Notes: generated by a model from the letters alone, not told the origin. DNA of 12,325 nucleotides from an uncultured Porphyromonadaceae bacterium (GCA_947176615.1 CAMWRO010000059.1:1-12325); one strand, 5' to 3'; counted from the stretch's first letter, positions 1 through 7,196 are shown. Made by a program: numbers and translations.

Positions 1-40
1 TTTTTCAGCCTATTGCAGCAGAAATTAGCCTGAGCTACCA

Positions 41-85
41 AAAACAGAGCGGCCGCCTCGAAAAACGAGGCGGCCGCTCTGTTTT
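41..85. terminator. Bidirectional intrinsic terminator closing the bamA-skp operon
   Basis: Perfect inverted repeat with 20-nt arms (41-60 and 66-85) around a 5-nt AAAAA loop. The core is very GC-rich (each arm contains GCGGCCGC) and the ends are AAAAC and GTTTT. A minus-strand transcript would carry the stem followed by a U-rich run, 20 nt after the skpB stop codon; a plus-strand transcript would also end in U-rich sequence. This fits a Rho-independent terminator working in both directions, ending the operon and possibly a plus-strand gene entering from the left. The remaining bases 1-40 hold nothing I can assign. Confidence 0.9.
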
Positions 86-104
86 ATTTCATTTCAGATG
101 ATTC

Positions 105-599
105 TTACTTCACACCGAGACGGGTTTTAACGCTTTCAGTAATGTCGGTAACATCCTTGCCGGTATAAACAGGCATCATATTTTCAAAGATGAAAGTAAA
201 ACCGCCTTCGTCGCCAACACTCTGAATTGCTTTCATGACCTTTTCCTGAATGGGAGCCATGAGCTGCTGCTGCTGACGCTGCTGATCCTGAAGAGCTGTT
301 TCGCGGAACTGCTGAATTTTGGCATCAAGTTCCTGCATTTCCTGCATGCGGCGGTCTTTGATAGTCTGAGGGGTAGATTCCTCAAGAGCCTGAAATTCGG
401 TAAACTTTTTATCGAATTCCTCTTTCAGCTTGTCAAATTCAGCCTGATACTTCTTGGCAGATGCCTCCATCTGTTCCTGAACGGTTTTCATTTCAGGCAT
501 GGTTTCCATAAGGGCCTGAGTGTTGATAACACCGAATTTCTGAGCGAAAACACTCATGGGGAGCGCAATCATGATTGCGAGCAATAATCTTTTAATCAT
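105..599 (-). CDS. skp: Periplasmic OmpH/Skp-family chaperone (second copy)
   Basis: 164-residue OmpH/Skp family protein, last gene of the operon. The family forms trimeric, jellyfish-shaped periplasmic chaperones that hold unfolded outer-membrane proteins on their way to BamA. Residues 1-19 are a typical signal peptide (basic start, hydrophobic core, cleavage after VFA). The mature part starts with the family-typical KFGVINTQALM strand (21-31), followed by a long charged helix (about 36-120) likely to form the coiled-coil tentacle, then a C-terminal beta segment (about 133-145). A Gln-rich stretch (QDQQRQQQQ, 104-112) is conspicuous. The ATG at 599 gives the signal peptide directly. It lies 76 nt after skpA and has its own promoter-like element upstream, so its level may differ from skpA. 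The paralogue next door is clearly diverged in sequence, so the two may differ in clients or form mixed trimers; this is inference. Confidence 0.93.
   Translation of the reverse strand: MIKRLLLAIMIALPMSVFAQKFGVINTQALMETMPEMKTVQEQMEASAKKYQAEFDKLKEEFDKKFTEFQALEESTPQTIKDRRMQEMQELDAKIQQFRETALQDQQRQQQQLMAPIQEKVMKAIQSVGDEGGFTFIFENMMPVYTGKDVTDITESVKTRLGVK
264..284. repeat. Short CTG/CAG triplet tract inside the second skp gene
   Basis: Four consecutive CTG triplets, then ACG and two more CTG (plus strand), coding for the Gln-rich run of the second Skp protein on the minus strand. The tract keeps the reading frame if it gains or loses units. It is short and interrupted, so large length variation is unlikely. 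Confidence 0.6.
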
Positions 600-661
600 T
601 GTAAGGTATGCTTAGCTTATTATTAAATTTAACTTAATTTTATGCGGCGCGAGGCCGAGTG

Positions 662-669
662 CAAAGATA
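662..669 (-). promoter_or_regulatory. Promoter-like -7 element (TATCTTTG) before the second skp gene
   Basis: Minus strand reads TATCTTTG followed by CA, an exact match to the Bacteroidetes sigma-ABfr -7 consensus TAnnTTTG. It starts just past the skpA stop codon, about 60 nt upstream of the skpB ATG at 599. I do not see a well-spaced TTTG-type -33 element; the nearest upstream TTG is about 29 nt away, longer than the usual 20 or so. If active, it would let skpB be expressed independently of the rest of the operon. Confidence 0.5.
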
Positions 670-675
670 AGATAT

Positions 676-1191
676 TTATTTGGAATAACCTAACTTTTCA
701 AGCACTTCATTTGACACATCGATGCGGGGTGAGGCGAAAATAATGTCGGCACTCGACGCGCGGTCAAAGATGCACTGATAGCCACGTTCCTCGGCCACTT
801 TCTTGACAGCGTTGTACACATCGTCCTGAATGGGTTTCATGAGGCTCTGACGCTTTTTGTAAAGCTCGCCGTCGGGGCCGAAGTATTTCTGACGCAGCTC
901 GGCTGCCTCTTTCTCCTTCGCCACGATTTCTTCCTCTTTTTTCTTCTTCTGGACATCGGTCAGGAACACCATGTCGCCCTGATAGTTTTTGTACATAGTT
1001 TCGGCTTCCTTGGCGACAGCCTCGACTTCTTTCTGCCATCGCTGCGAAATCTGGTTCAACTGCTCGTTGGCCATCTCATAGGCGGGCACGTTACCGAGGA
1101 CATATTCCATGTCGACAAGGGCAAACTTCTGGGCGGCTGCCCCGAAAGCGGTGGCGGCGAATATCGCGATAAGCAATGCTAATTTTTTCAT
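676..1191 (-). CDS. skp: Periplasmic OmpH/Skp-family chaperone (first copy)
   Basis: 171-residue OmpH/Skp family periplasmic chaperone for outer-membrane proteins, directly after bamA. Residues 1-20 form a signal peptide (MKKLALLIAIF core, cleavage after AAA). The mature protein begins QKFALVDMEYVL (21-32), the conserved first strand of the family, followed by a long, highly charged helical region (about 38-118) with a KKKKEEE run at 82-88, and a C-terminal segment ending in an LEKLGY tail that resembles TRLGV of the second copy. I chose the ATG at 1191 rather than a TTG 9 nt upstream because it places the Lys-Lys pair right at the signal peptide start. The 190-nt gap to bamA is the longest inside the operon and carries a palindromic repeat. 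Gene pairs of this family after bamA are usual in Bacteroidales. Confidence 0.93.
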   Translation of the reverse strand: MKKLALLIAIFAATAFGAAAQKFALVDMEYVLGNVPAYEMANEQLNQISQRWQKEVEAVAKEAETMYKNYQGDMVFLTDVQKKKKEEEIVAKEKEAAELRQKYFGPDGELYKKRQSLMKPIQDDVYNAVKKVAEERGYQCIFDRASSADIIFASPRIDVSNEVLEKLGYSK

Positions 1192-1263
1192 CGTATTCAA
1201 ATTATGTTTTTAATGTTACATCCTATAATAATATAGACACCCGAGAGACAAAAAGGTTTAAAC

Positions 1264-1279
1264 AAATGCATAACGCATA
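1264..1279. repeat. Short AATGCATAACGCAT unit related to the palindrome beside it
   Basis: The stretch AATGCATAACGCAT combines two words that recur in this operon: AATGCATAA also occurs at 1321-1329 (and inverted at 1352-1360), and AACGCAT also occurs at 4805-4811 in the porG-uppS gap. It lies 40 nt from the larger palindrome. Function unknown. Confidence 0.45.
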
Positions 1280-1318
1280 GTTTTCCAAGAGGCAGTTTAA
1301 TAAAAACCGTCTAAAAGC

Positions 1319-1379
1319 ACAATGCATAATTCACAATCGGGTGGCAATCATGAATTATGCATTGTGGATTATACATTGT
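1319..1379. repeat. Intergenic palindrome with a tandem 14-nt half-unit after bamA
   Basis: Perfect 15-bp inverted repeat: ACAATGCATAATTCA (1319-1333) and TGAATTATGCATTGT (1351-1365), with a 17-nt loop that holds two direct copies of CAATC. The right arm overlaps a tandem pair, TGAATTATGCATTG (1351-1364) and TGGATTATACATTG (1365-1378), identical at 12 of 14 positions. It begins right behind the bamA stop codon. In minus-strand RNA the hairpin is followed by GCUUUUAG, only a weak U run, so partial termination, RNA 3'-end protection of bamA, or a small repeated (REP-like or MITE-like) element are all possible. Confidence 0.75.
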
Positions 1380-1381
1380 CA

Positions 1382-4009
1382 TTAGAATTCCTGACCGAGG
1401 ATGAAGTGGAAGTGACTACCGCCTCGCTCGCCGAATACACGGTCAAAGCCATAGGCCCAGTCAATACCCATCATGCCGACCATCGGGAGGAAGATGCGGA
1501 TACCGGCACCGGCACTGCGCTTGAGGTCAAACGGCGAGAACTTGCCGACCGAAGTCCATGCATTACCGCCTTCGATGAATGTCAGACCGTAGATTGTGGT
1601 CGTCGGCTGCAGCATGAAGGGGAAGTGAAGCTCGACGCCGAAACGGGTATAAGCGTAACCTTCGCTGCGGAACGGCGTGAGCGCACCGTTGTCATAACCG
1701 CGCAGGGCGATGGTCTCCTGTGCATAGGTATAGGAACCTGACATACCGTCACCACCGACATAGAATGTTTCAAACGGCGACTTGAGATACTTGTTGTAGC
1801 TGCCGAGAAGACCGATGTCGGCACGGGTCATGAGCACGAGGGTATATTGCCCGTCGGGATTGGTAAGCGGGGTATATGTGCGCGATTTGAAACGGAGTTT
1901 CCAGTATTCAACCCAGCGGTACATTTCTTTCTTGGACTCGGTGGTGTTCTCCTCCGAGAGTTTTTTCCAGTCCTTCTTGCCGAAAAGCGATGCGGGAGGG
2001 GTCAACTGCAGGTCAAGAGAGATATTGGAACCGCGACGGGTGTAGAGAGGATTGTCGATACTGTTGCGGCCGAGCGTGAGACCGAGAACAAGTGCGTTGG
2101 AAGTACCGTTCTGCATGTAATACAGGTATTCCCAGTTTTTAAGGTAATACCAGTTGTATCCGAGGGTTGCTTGGAATGTAAAGTAGTCATCGGGCCAGCT
2201 CAGACGCTTTCCGAATCCGACCGAGACGCCCACCATCTGCAAGAGTTTGTTGGGGTCATAGGCGTTTTCGATTGAGTTCTGGTAATAATCGTTATAGCCA
2301 TATCCATAACCGCCCATTGAATACATATAGGGATTGTACATGTAGCGGCTGTTGTAGAACGACGAGTTCACACCGGTCTGACGGCTGTAATAGGCCGATA
2401 CCGACAGTGAGTTGGGTCGTTTTCCGCCAAACCACGGGTCGAGGAAAGAAATGCTGTAGGCCTGATAGTAACGGGCATTGGTCTGAGCCGAGATTGTCAA
2501 TTGTTGTCCTTCGCCCTGCGGGATGATGCCTTTATAGGTATTGGGGTAGAACAGATTCTTAATCGAGAAGTTGGAGAACTTGATGGCAACCTTTCCGATA
2601 ACGCCGGTCTGTCCCCAGCCAAGCGAGAATTCAAACTGGTCATTTGACTTCGACTCAAGATTCAGGGCGACGTCAACGGTACCGTCTTCCTCGTTGGGAG
2701 ACACGTCGGGGTTCATGTTCTCGGGGTTGAAATGGCCTGTCTGCGCGATTTCACGCAAAGAACGTATAAGGTCGCTTTTGCTGAACAGCTCGCCGGGACG
2801 GATATAGAGTTCTCGACGGATTACCTTCTCATACAGGCGGTCGTTACCGTTGATGATAACGTTGTTTATGCGGGCCTGAGGACCTTCGACAATTCGCATT
2901 TCAAGATCGACCGAGTCGCCGACAATGTTCTTTTCTATCGGTATGAGACGGAAAAAGAGGTAACCGTTGTTCATATAGTAATTGGCGACAGCATCCTCAT
3001 CCTCAGTGGTGCGCTTGTCAAGCTGTTTCTGATTATACACGTCACCCTTGTTAAACCCGAGAATGGCATCGAGGGCTTCAGTGTTCAGCACCGTGTTGCC
3101 GACCCAAGATATATCATTGATATAATATTTCTTGCCTTCTTCAAGAGTGATGTAGACATCGACGGTCTTGTCATCGTAAGGCACGACGGAATCGGCGATA
3201 ATCTTAGCATCACGATAACCTTTCTCGTTATACTTCTGAAGGATGCGGTTAAGGTCGTCCTCATAGTCGCTCTCGACAAATTTCTTTTGACGGAACAGGT
3301 TTATCAGCTTGCCCTTCTCGTTAGTTTTCTTCATAGTGCGCTGAATGGCATTGTCGCTCAGCACTTCGTTACCGTCAATATAGATTTTGTGAACCTTTAC
3401 CTTGTCGTTTTTCTTCACGCGGATGTTAACAATCGCCTCGTTGGGATGCGAAAGGTCATCCACAAGGTCAATCTTGACAATCGCGTTGCCAAAACCCTTG
3501 TTGGAATAATATTTCTTTATAATCTGCTCGGCGCGGTTCACGATGTTCTGCGTTATCTGATTGCCCTTCATGAGCTGCAACGCATTCTGTAGATCCTCGC
3601 GTTCACCTTTCTTTACTCCGATATAGTTGATTTCCGATATTCGGGGCTGCTGTCGGAGGTTGATGGAGAGCCAAGCCTTGTCTCCGACAACCTTGTCAAC
3701 CGAAATCTGGACTTTGGAAAACAACCCCTGTCGCCACAGGCGTTTCGAGGCATCGCTGATATCGCTGCCGGGAATTTCAATCAGGTCGCCCTGTTTCAGG
3801 CCTGAATATCCGATAACGATATAGTCTTCATAATTATCCGCACCGTTGACAACAATGTCGGCAATTTCGTAAGTCTTTGGCAGACCGGTAAAGAGGACGG
3901 TGGGATTATAGATTGTGTCGGCCGCTGCAGGAGTCTGTGCCCTGAGACCGGTGAAAGATCCGACCGTCAAAGAGAGCGATAGCAGAATGTAAAGAATGTT
4001 ATGACGCAT
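1382..4009 (-). CDS. bamA: Outer-membrane protein assembly factor BamA (Omp85 family)
   Basis: 875-residue Omp85 protein, the central insertase that folds beta-barrel proteins into the outer membrane. Signal peptide at about 1-24 (cleavage after LRA). Five POTRA domains can be laid out at roughly 47-117, 122-200, 203-291, 294-376 and 379-455, each starting with the repeating pattern of a strand then N-G/V-N (for example IVVNGADNY, IYIDGNEVL, VIINGNDRL). The barrel runs from about 457 to the C-terminal Phe (ILGQEF), the usual insertion signal. The conserved loop-6 RGY motif is present in ALRGYDNG (768-774). An unusual Tyr/Gly/Met-rich loop occupies 551-577. Length is in the normal range for Bacteroidales BamA. 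It starts 23 nt after uppS and has no promoter of its own that I can see, so it is probably co-transcribed with uppS. Confidence 0.97.
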   Translation of the reverse strand: MRHNILYILLSLSLTVGSFTGLRAQTPAAADTIYNPTVLFTGLPKTYEIADIVVNGADNYEDYIVIGYSGLKQGDLIEIPGSDISDASKRLWRQGLFSKVQISVDKVVGDKAWLSINLRQQPRISEINYIGVKKGEREDLQNALQLMKGNQITQNIVNRAEQIIKKYYSNKGFGNAIVKIDLVDDLSHPNEAIVNIRVKKNDKVKVHKIYIDGNEVLSDNAIQRTMKKTNEKGKLINLFRQKKFVESDYEDDLNRILQKYNEKGYRDAKIIADSVVPYDDKTVDVYITLEEGKKYYINDISWVGNTVLNTEALDAILGFNKGDVYNQKQLDKRTTEDEDAVANYYMNNGYLFFRLIPIEKNIVGDSVDLEMRIVEGPQARINNVIINGNDRLYEKVIRRELYIRPGELFSKSDLIRSLREIAQTGHFNPENMNPDVSPNEEDGTVDVALNLESKSNDQFEFSLGWGQTGVIGKVAIKFSNFSIKNLFYPNTYKGIIPQGEGQQLTISAQTNARYYQAYSISFLDPWFGGKRPNSLSVSAYYSRQTGVNSSFYNSRYMYNPYMYSMGGYGYGYNDYYQNSIENAYDPNKLLQMVGVSVGFGKRLSWPDDYFTFQATLGYNWYYLKNWEYLYYMQNGTSNALVLGLTLGRNSIDNPLYTRRGSNISLDLQLTPPASLFGKKDWKKLSEENTTESKKEMYRWVEYWKLRFKSRTYTPLTNPDGQYTLVLMTRADIGLLGSYNKYLKSPFETFYVGGDGMSGSYTYAQETIALRGYDNGALTPFRSEGYAYTRFGVELHFPFMLQPTTTIYGLTFIEGGNAWTSVGKFSPFDLKRSAGAGIRIFLPMVGMMGIDWAYGFDRVFGERGGSHFHFILGQEF

Positions 4010-4032
4010 AATGGAAACGTAGAATCTATTTT

Positions 4033-4773
4033 TTACTTTATCTGAGCGGAGGTCAAACCGAATCGACGCTCGCGGTTCTGATATTGGATTATTGCCCTGA
4101 GGAAGTCATCCTTGGAGAAATCGGGCCAATAGGTATCGGTCACATATATCTCGCTGTAAGCAATCTGCCACAACAGGAAGTTGCTGACACGGAGGTCGCC
4201 GCCGGTGCGTATCAGCAGGTCGGGGTCGGGCATTCCGGCAGTAGCGAGATGAGAGGAAATCGTGGAATCGTCGATTGCGGCGGGGTCGATATCGCCTGCG
4301 GCCACCTGCTCGGCAATCAGTCGGCACGCCCGGGTAATCTCCCAGCGCGACGAGTAGCTCAAAGCGAGATTAAGCACCAGACCGGTACAAGCCGATGTGT
4401 CTCTGATGCAAGCCGTCAAGCGGTCGTAAGCCTCGCGGGGCATGCGCTCGAAGTCGCCGATCATCGTCAGCCTGACATTGTTTTTTATCAAGTCGGGGGT
4501 CTCTCGCTCGATTGCGATGACGATGAGATGCATCAATGCATCGACCTCGGCCTGCGGACGATTCCAGTTCTCGGTCGAGAACGTGTAGAGCGTCAGAAAC
4601 TTGACGCCCACCTCCGATGCTATCTCAGTGATGCGGCGCACAGTGTTAACCCCCTCGACATGCCCTTCGCTGCGGTCAAGTCCGCGCGCGGTGGCCCACC
4701 GTCCGTTGCCATCCATGATGACAGCGACGTGGCTTGGAAGACGGGTATAGTCAATCTGTTCTTTCAGTGACAT
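4033..4773 (-). CDS. uppS: Undecaprenyl diphosphate synthase (isoprenyl transferase, UppS)
   Basis: 246-residue cis-prenyltransferase that adds isopentenyl units to farnesyl diphosphate to make C55 undecaprenyl diphosphate, the lipid carrier for peptidoglycan and surface polysaccharides; it works at the cytoplasmic face of the inner membrane. Signature motifs are all visible: the Mg/diphosphate-binding MDGNGRWA (20-27, catalytic Asp21), TLYTFSTENW (61-70), the ALSYSSRWEI segment (137-146), and LLIRTGGDLRVSNFLLWQ (186-203) with AYSEIY behind it. The length is normal for the family. The ATG at 4773 is the first in frame and gives the usual short N-terminus before the first motif. The gene is 99 nt after porG and only 23 nt before bamA; linkage of uppS with bamA is common in Bacteroidales and also in many Proteobacteria. 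Confidence 0.97.
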   Translation of the reverse strand: MSLKEQIDYTRLPSHVAVIMDGNGRWATARGLDRSEGHVEGVNTVRRITEIASEVGVKFLTLYTFSTENWNRPQAEVDALMHLIVIAIERETPDLIKNNVRLTMIGDFERMPREAYDRLTACIRDTSACTGLVLNLALSYSSRWEITRACRLIAEQVAAGDIDPAAIDDSTISSHLATAGMPDPDLLIRTGGDLRVSNFLLWQIAYSEIYVTDTYWPDFSKDDFLRAIIQYQNRERRFGLTSAQIK

Positions 4774-4793
4774 GATGCTCTATTTATTTTAAC

Positions 4794-4816
4794 GCGTAAT
4801 GCACAACGCATTATGC
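4794..4816. repeat. Small palindrome in the porG-uppS gap
   Basis: GCGTAATGC (4794-4802) and GCATTATGC (4808-4816) form an inverted repeat, 8 of 9 positions, with a 5-nt ACAAC loop. It shares the words TAATGC, AACGCAT and GAATTAT with the larger palindrome behind bamA, which suggests the same repeat family. It sits within the 5' leader of uppS, 20 nt before its start codon; no U run follows on the minus strand, so it is not a convincing terminator. Confidence 0.6.
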
Positions 4817-4872
4817 TGAATTATTCTTGTTTTTTTAATGAGACACGATACTCAGAAAGCGTCGTGACCGGT

Positions 4873-5568
4873 TTAATCAATACGGTGGCACACCACACAC
4901 CGTTGGCCGAATTCGTAGCTTATCGATATAGCCAGCGAACCATACCAATCGGTATTTTTAAGCATGGAACTTTCAATTCCATAAGGGTCTTTAAGTCCGT
5001 CGAGACGGTCTCCGAGGACCTTGGTCATTGTAAATTCAAGTCCGAGGTTGAGCCGTGGCCGCAGTTTAAACTTCAACCCGACGGCAATAGGGAGATTCAT
5101 GGCCACATAAGTGCCGCCGTCGACACCCGAGAGAGACATACCCACACCGAGAGCGGCATAAGGAGTCAACCGTTTCATCTGTTTATAGCTCTCTCCGATT
5201 CCATAGTTGAAAAAATTAAACTCGGCACGGGCTCCGAAATCGTAAACCCATGCTTTAAAGTCATACGCAGCCCCTCCGGGCATCACGTTTTCCCAATCGG
5301 CACTGTTGCCGCTGAGAGAAGCCGCGGAAATTATTCCGCGAATCGCCCACCGGGTATTGGCAAGATAACGGAACGAGCCGTTCACCGCCACTCCGGGGTG
5401 CTTGAACAAGTTACTTTCGTTCATATCGCCGAGATACCCGGCCATGCCGAGACCCACGCCGATGTCAAACTTGTAACTTTCCTCCTGTGCTTGGGCCTGA
5501 GCTGCCATGCGGGGGGCAGTCACGATGGCGGCAAGCACCATTATAATTGTCAGTAGCGTCTTTTTCAT
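4873..5568 (-). CDS. PorG-like outer-membrane beta-barrel protein (DUF6089 family)
   Basis: 231-residue protein of the DUF6089/PorG family. A signal peptide (MKKTLLTIIMVLAAIV core, cleavage near AQA at 25-27) is followed by alternating amphipathic strands with many aromatic residues, the pattern of a small outer-membrane beta-barrel. Recognisable family features are the early GLGMAGYLGDMNES segment (39-52) and the strand SLAISISYEFGQR near the end. In Porphyromonas gingivalis PorG belongs to the type IX secretion machinery; many gut Bacteroidales keep a relative beside uppS-bamA although they lack that system, so the function here is uncertain. The C-terminus ends CVVCHRID, giving a CxxC pair at 224-227 after the last strand, possibly periplasmic. 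I chose the ATG at 5568 since it begins the signal peptide; an in-frame TTG at 5640 overlapping the previous stop would add 24 residues in front of it. The gap to the upstream gene is 68 nt. Confidence 0.82.
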   Translation of the reverse strand: MKKTLLTIIMVLAAIVTAPRMAAQAQAQEESYKFDIGVGLGMAGYLGDMNESNLFKHPGVAVNGSFRYLANTRWAIRGIISAASLSGNSADWENVMPGGAAYDFKAWVYDFGARAEFNFFNYGIGESYKQMKRLTPYAALGVGMSLSGVDGGTYVAMNLPIAVGLKFKLRPRLNLGLEFTMTKVLGDRLDGLKDPYGIESSMLKNTDWYGSLAISISYEFGQRCVVCHRID

Positions 5569-5636
5569 ATGCCTGATGTCACCATTTAAGAAAAACGCGA
5601 CTGCAAGGGGCAAAATTGTGTCAGCCTCCCTCCTTT

Positions 5637-7166
5637 TCAATAAAGAGGACGGAAAGTCAGACGGTTAATAACGCCACGCCACACCGTGTTGCTTGTTGCC
5701 CCGAGGGAATTTACTCCGCCAAAAAGATAGATGTAGGGGCATTCCCATTCGGTAACAGGCCGGCTGATGCGTGAATCTTCAGCCATAGCGTCTACAATGC
5801 GATACCATGCGGGAATCCTTGCAGCGGGGCAAGATGTCCACTCGGCGTCAAGCGACCGAGAGCCGGATACCGACTTCATCTCAGGAACCACGACCGCCTG
5901 CGCGTCATAGAATGCAGGGATATACGGGGGCAGACACATCAGCGTGTCAGACAGGTTCCAGTTGAGACCGCGGTCATAGGAGATATAAAGGCTTGTGCGG
6001 GGAGAACCGTTCTGAGAACGACCGCCCATAGCAATGAGGGCAGTGCGTTTTGTTACTTTCCAGTTGGCAGTATTGGTGCGGTAGGCGAAATAGGGAACAA
6101 GCGTCATCCCGCTTGCCGGGGTCATCTGCATTTTGGAAATCAACGCCCACACTCCGTTGTCATAGGCCCAGACATCCCCTGTCAGCCGTCCTAACGCATC
6201 GGAACCACCGACCATTATGGCCATAGGAGACGTGCTCCAATCAGTGGTGTAGCTCAACAGCTGGCTCGTCCCTGCGACAGGGCATCCTTCCGGGACATCT
6301 TTCTCGGTCGTAGCGGGCCAAGTGACATGCTTCCAGCCGTCGGCATCGCGGCGCGCGCCCAAAAGGAGGTCGCCATAAGCTCCATAGAGATGGTTCATTA
6401 CCACACCTGTCGCGCTCCATGTCTTGGCCTTGTCGGCCGACTTGTAAAGCTGACCCGAACCGGTTATCATATACAATGTGGTTCCGACGGCCTGCATGCT
6501 CGAAACAGTGGCATCGACAGGAAGGTCGGCGGCCTCGATTGTCCAGTTTTCACTGTCGGCGTCAAGCACCGCAACCGATGCAGCACCGGCATAAGTGGTA
6601 AGACACAGGGGCTTGCCGTCAAAATCGACGGTCTTCTGCTCGTCGACGCGTTCAAAAAGGCTGGGCAGCGTGCGCCATGCCACGCGTCCCCAAGTCAACG
6701 AGTCAGGCTCGCTCTTGTGAACATTGACACGCAAGGTATATTCCTGAGTATTCTGTCCGTTATAGGATACGACTTTAATCTTGGCGGGACCGGCCGAGAA
6801 GTCTATTGAGTCGTTGGGGTTGGTCAGATAGTTGACCGTGGTGTCCTTAGCGGCTCCGGCAGGACGGAATGTGATTTCACAACCGCTGATGGTCGGAGTG
6901 CCTATCGTCAGTTGCAGCCGGTTGATTTTAGTGTTTATCGGAAGAGAGTCGGCATTGAAAATCTCACGACTGTCCAAGTCGATGGAGAAAAACACCGAGT
7001 CAAGATTGGCGAGAATTTTGGAATTAGACTTCAACCTCAGCGAGGTGATTGAAGCATTCTGATAGTCGCTTTCAATTATACTGTCGCTTTCTTTAGAGTT
7101 ACACCCGGCCATGAAAGCACTCATCACGGCCACGAACAACAGATATATAGGGAGTTTTTTTGTCAT
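5637..7166 (-). CDS. DUF6242 lipoprotein with predicted beta-propeller
   Basis: 509-residue predicted outer-membrane lipoprotein of the DUF6242 family; no biochemical role is known to me. A basic start and hydrophobic core are followed by the lipobox FMAGC, placing the lipidated Cys at residue 22. Residues about 38-152 form an Ig-like beta domain typical of DUF6242 (the NASITSLRL start, REIFNADSLPINTKI, then YTLRVNVHKSEPD). The rest (about 160-505) looks like a beta-propeller: two Asp-box-like motifs, SADKAKTW (243-250) and SYDRGLNW (396-403), and three kelch-like Gly-Gly blade motifs (VGGSD near 320, MGGRS near 381, FGGVN near 483). ATG 7166 is preferred to a TTG 18 nt upstream, since it starts the signal peptide. 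A promoter-like element lies just upstream, so this is likely the first gene of the porG-uppS-bamA-skp run. The position suggests a role in envelope assembly, but this is inference. Confidence 0.85.
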   Translation of the reverse strand: MTKKLPIYLLFVAVMSAFMAGCNSKESDSIIESDYQNASITSLRLKSNSKILANLDSVFFSIDLDSREIFNADSLPINTKINRLQLTIGTPTISGCEITFRPAGAAKDTTVNYLTNPNDSIDFSAGPAKIKVVSYNGQNTQEYTLRVNVHKSEPDSLTWGRVAWRTLPSLFERVDEQKTVDFDGKPLCLTTYAGAASVAVLDADSENWTIEAADLPVDATVSSMQAVGTTLYMITGSGQLYKSADKAKTWSATGVVMNHLYGAYGDLLLGARRDADGWKHVTWPATTEKDVPEGCPVAGTSQLLSYTTDWSTSPMAIMVGGSDALGRLTGDVWAYDNGVWALISKMQMTPASGMTLVPYFAYRTNTANWKVTKRTALIAMGGRSQNGSPRTSLYISYDRGLNWNLSDTLMCLPPYIPAFYDAQAVVVPEMKSVSGSRSLDAEWTSCPAARIPAWYRIVDAMAEDSRISRPVTEWECPYIYLFGGVNSLGATSNTVWRGVINRLTFRPLY

Positions 7167-7188
7167 ATCCGTATTATTTTTCAAGATG

Positions 7189-7196
7189 CAAAGTTA
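7189..7196 (-). promoter_or_regulatory. Promoter-like -7 element (TAACTTTG) for the envelope operon
   Basis: Minus strand reads TAACTTTG followed by CAT, matching the Bacteroidetes -7 consensus TAnnTTTG. Initiation a few bases downstream would give a leader of about 15 nt to the ATG at 7166. No TTTG-type -33 box at the normal distance is visible; the closest TTG (in CATTGG) is about 27 nt upstream. Its position in the only long AT-rich gap between the two gene blocks makes it the likely start of the DUF6242-to-skp operon. Confidence 0.55.

Noticed and set aside
1..33. Possible C-terminus of a plus-strand gene ending in TGA at 31-33 before the bidirectional terminator
   Set aside because: Only ten codons are visible and another frame is also open there, so it cannot be supported.
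2732..3592. Plus-strand open frame of 286 codons opposite the bamA POTRA region
   Set aside because: Antisense shadow of bamA; no recognisable domain, no promoter, and the minus-strand reading is certain.
4084..4770. Plus-strand open frame of 228 codons opposite uppS
   Set aside because: It mirrors the uppS gene, whose motifs are unmistakable. Long antisense frames are expected here from the codon bias, and the translation shows no family features.
4813..5556. Plus-strand open frame of 247 codons opposite porG
   Set aside because: Antisense shadow; the minus-strand frame has a clean signal peptide and barrel pattern, the plus-strand one has neither.
5569..5640. Longer porG reading starting at a TTG that overlaps the upstream stop codon
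   Set aside because: It would place 24 residues before an ordinary signal peptide; the ATG at 5568 is the better start.
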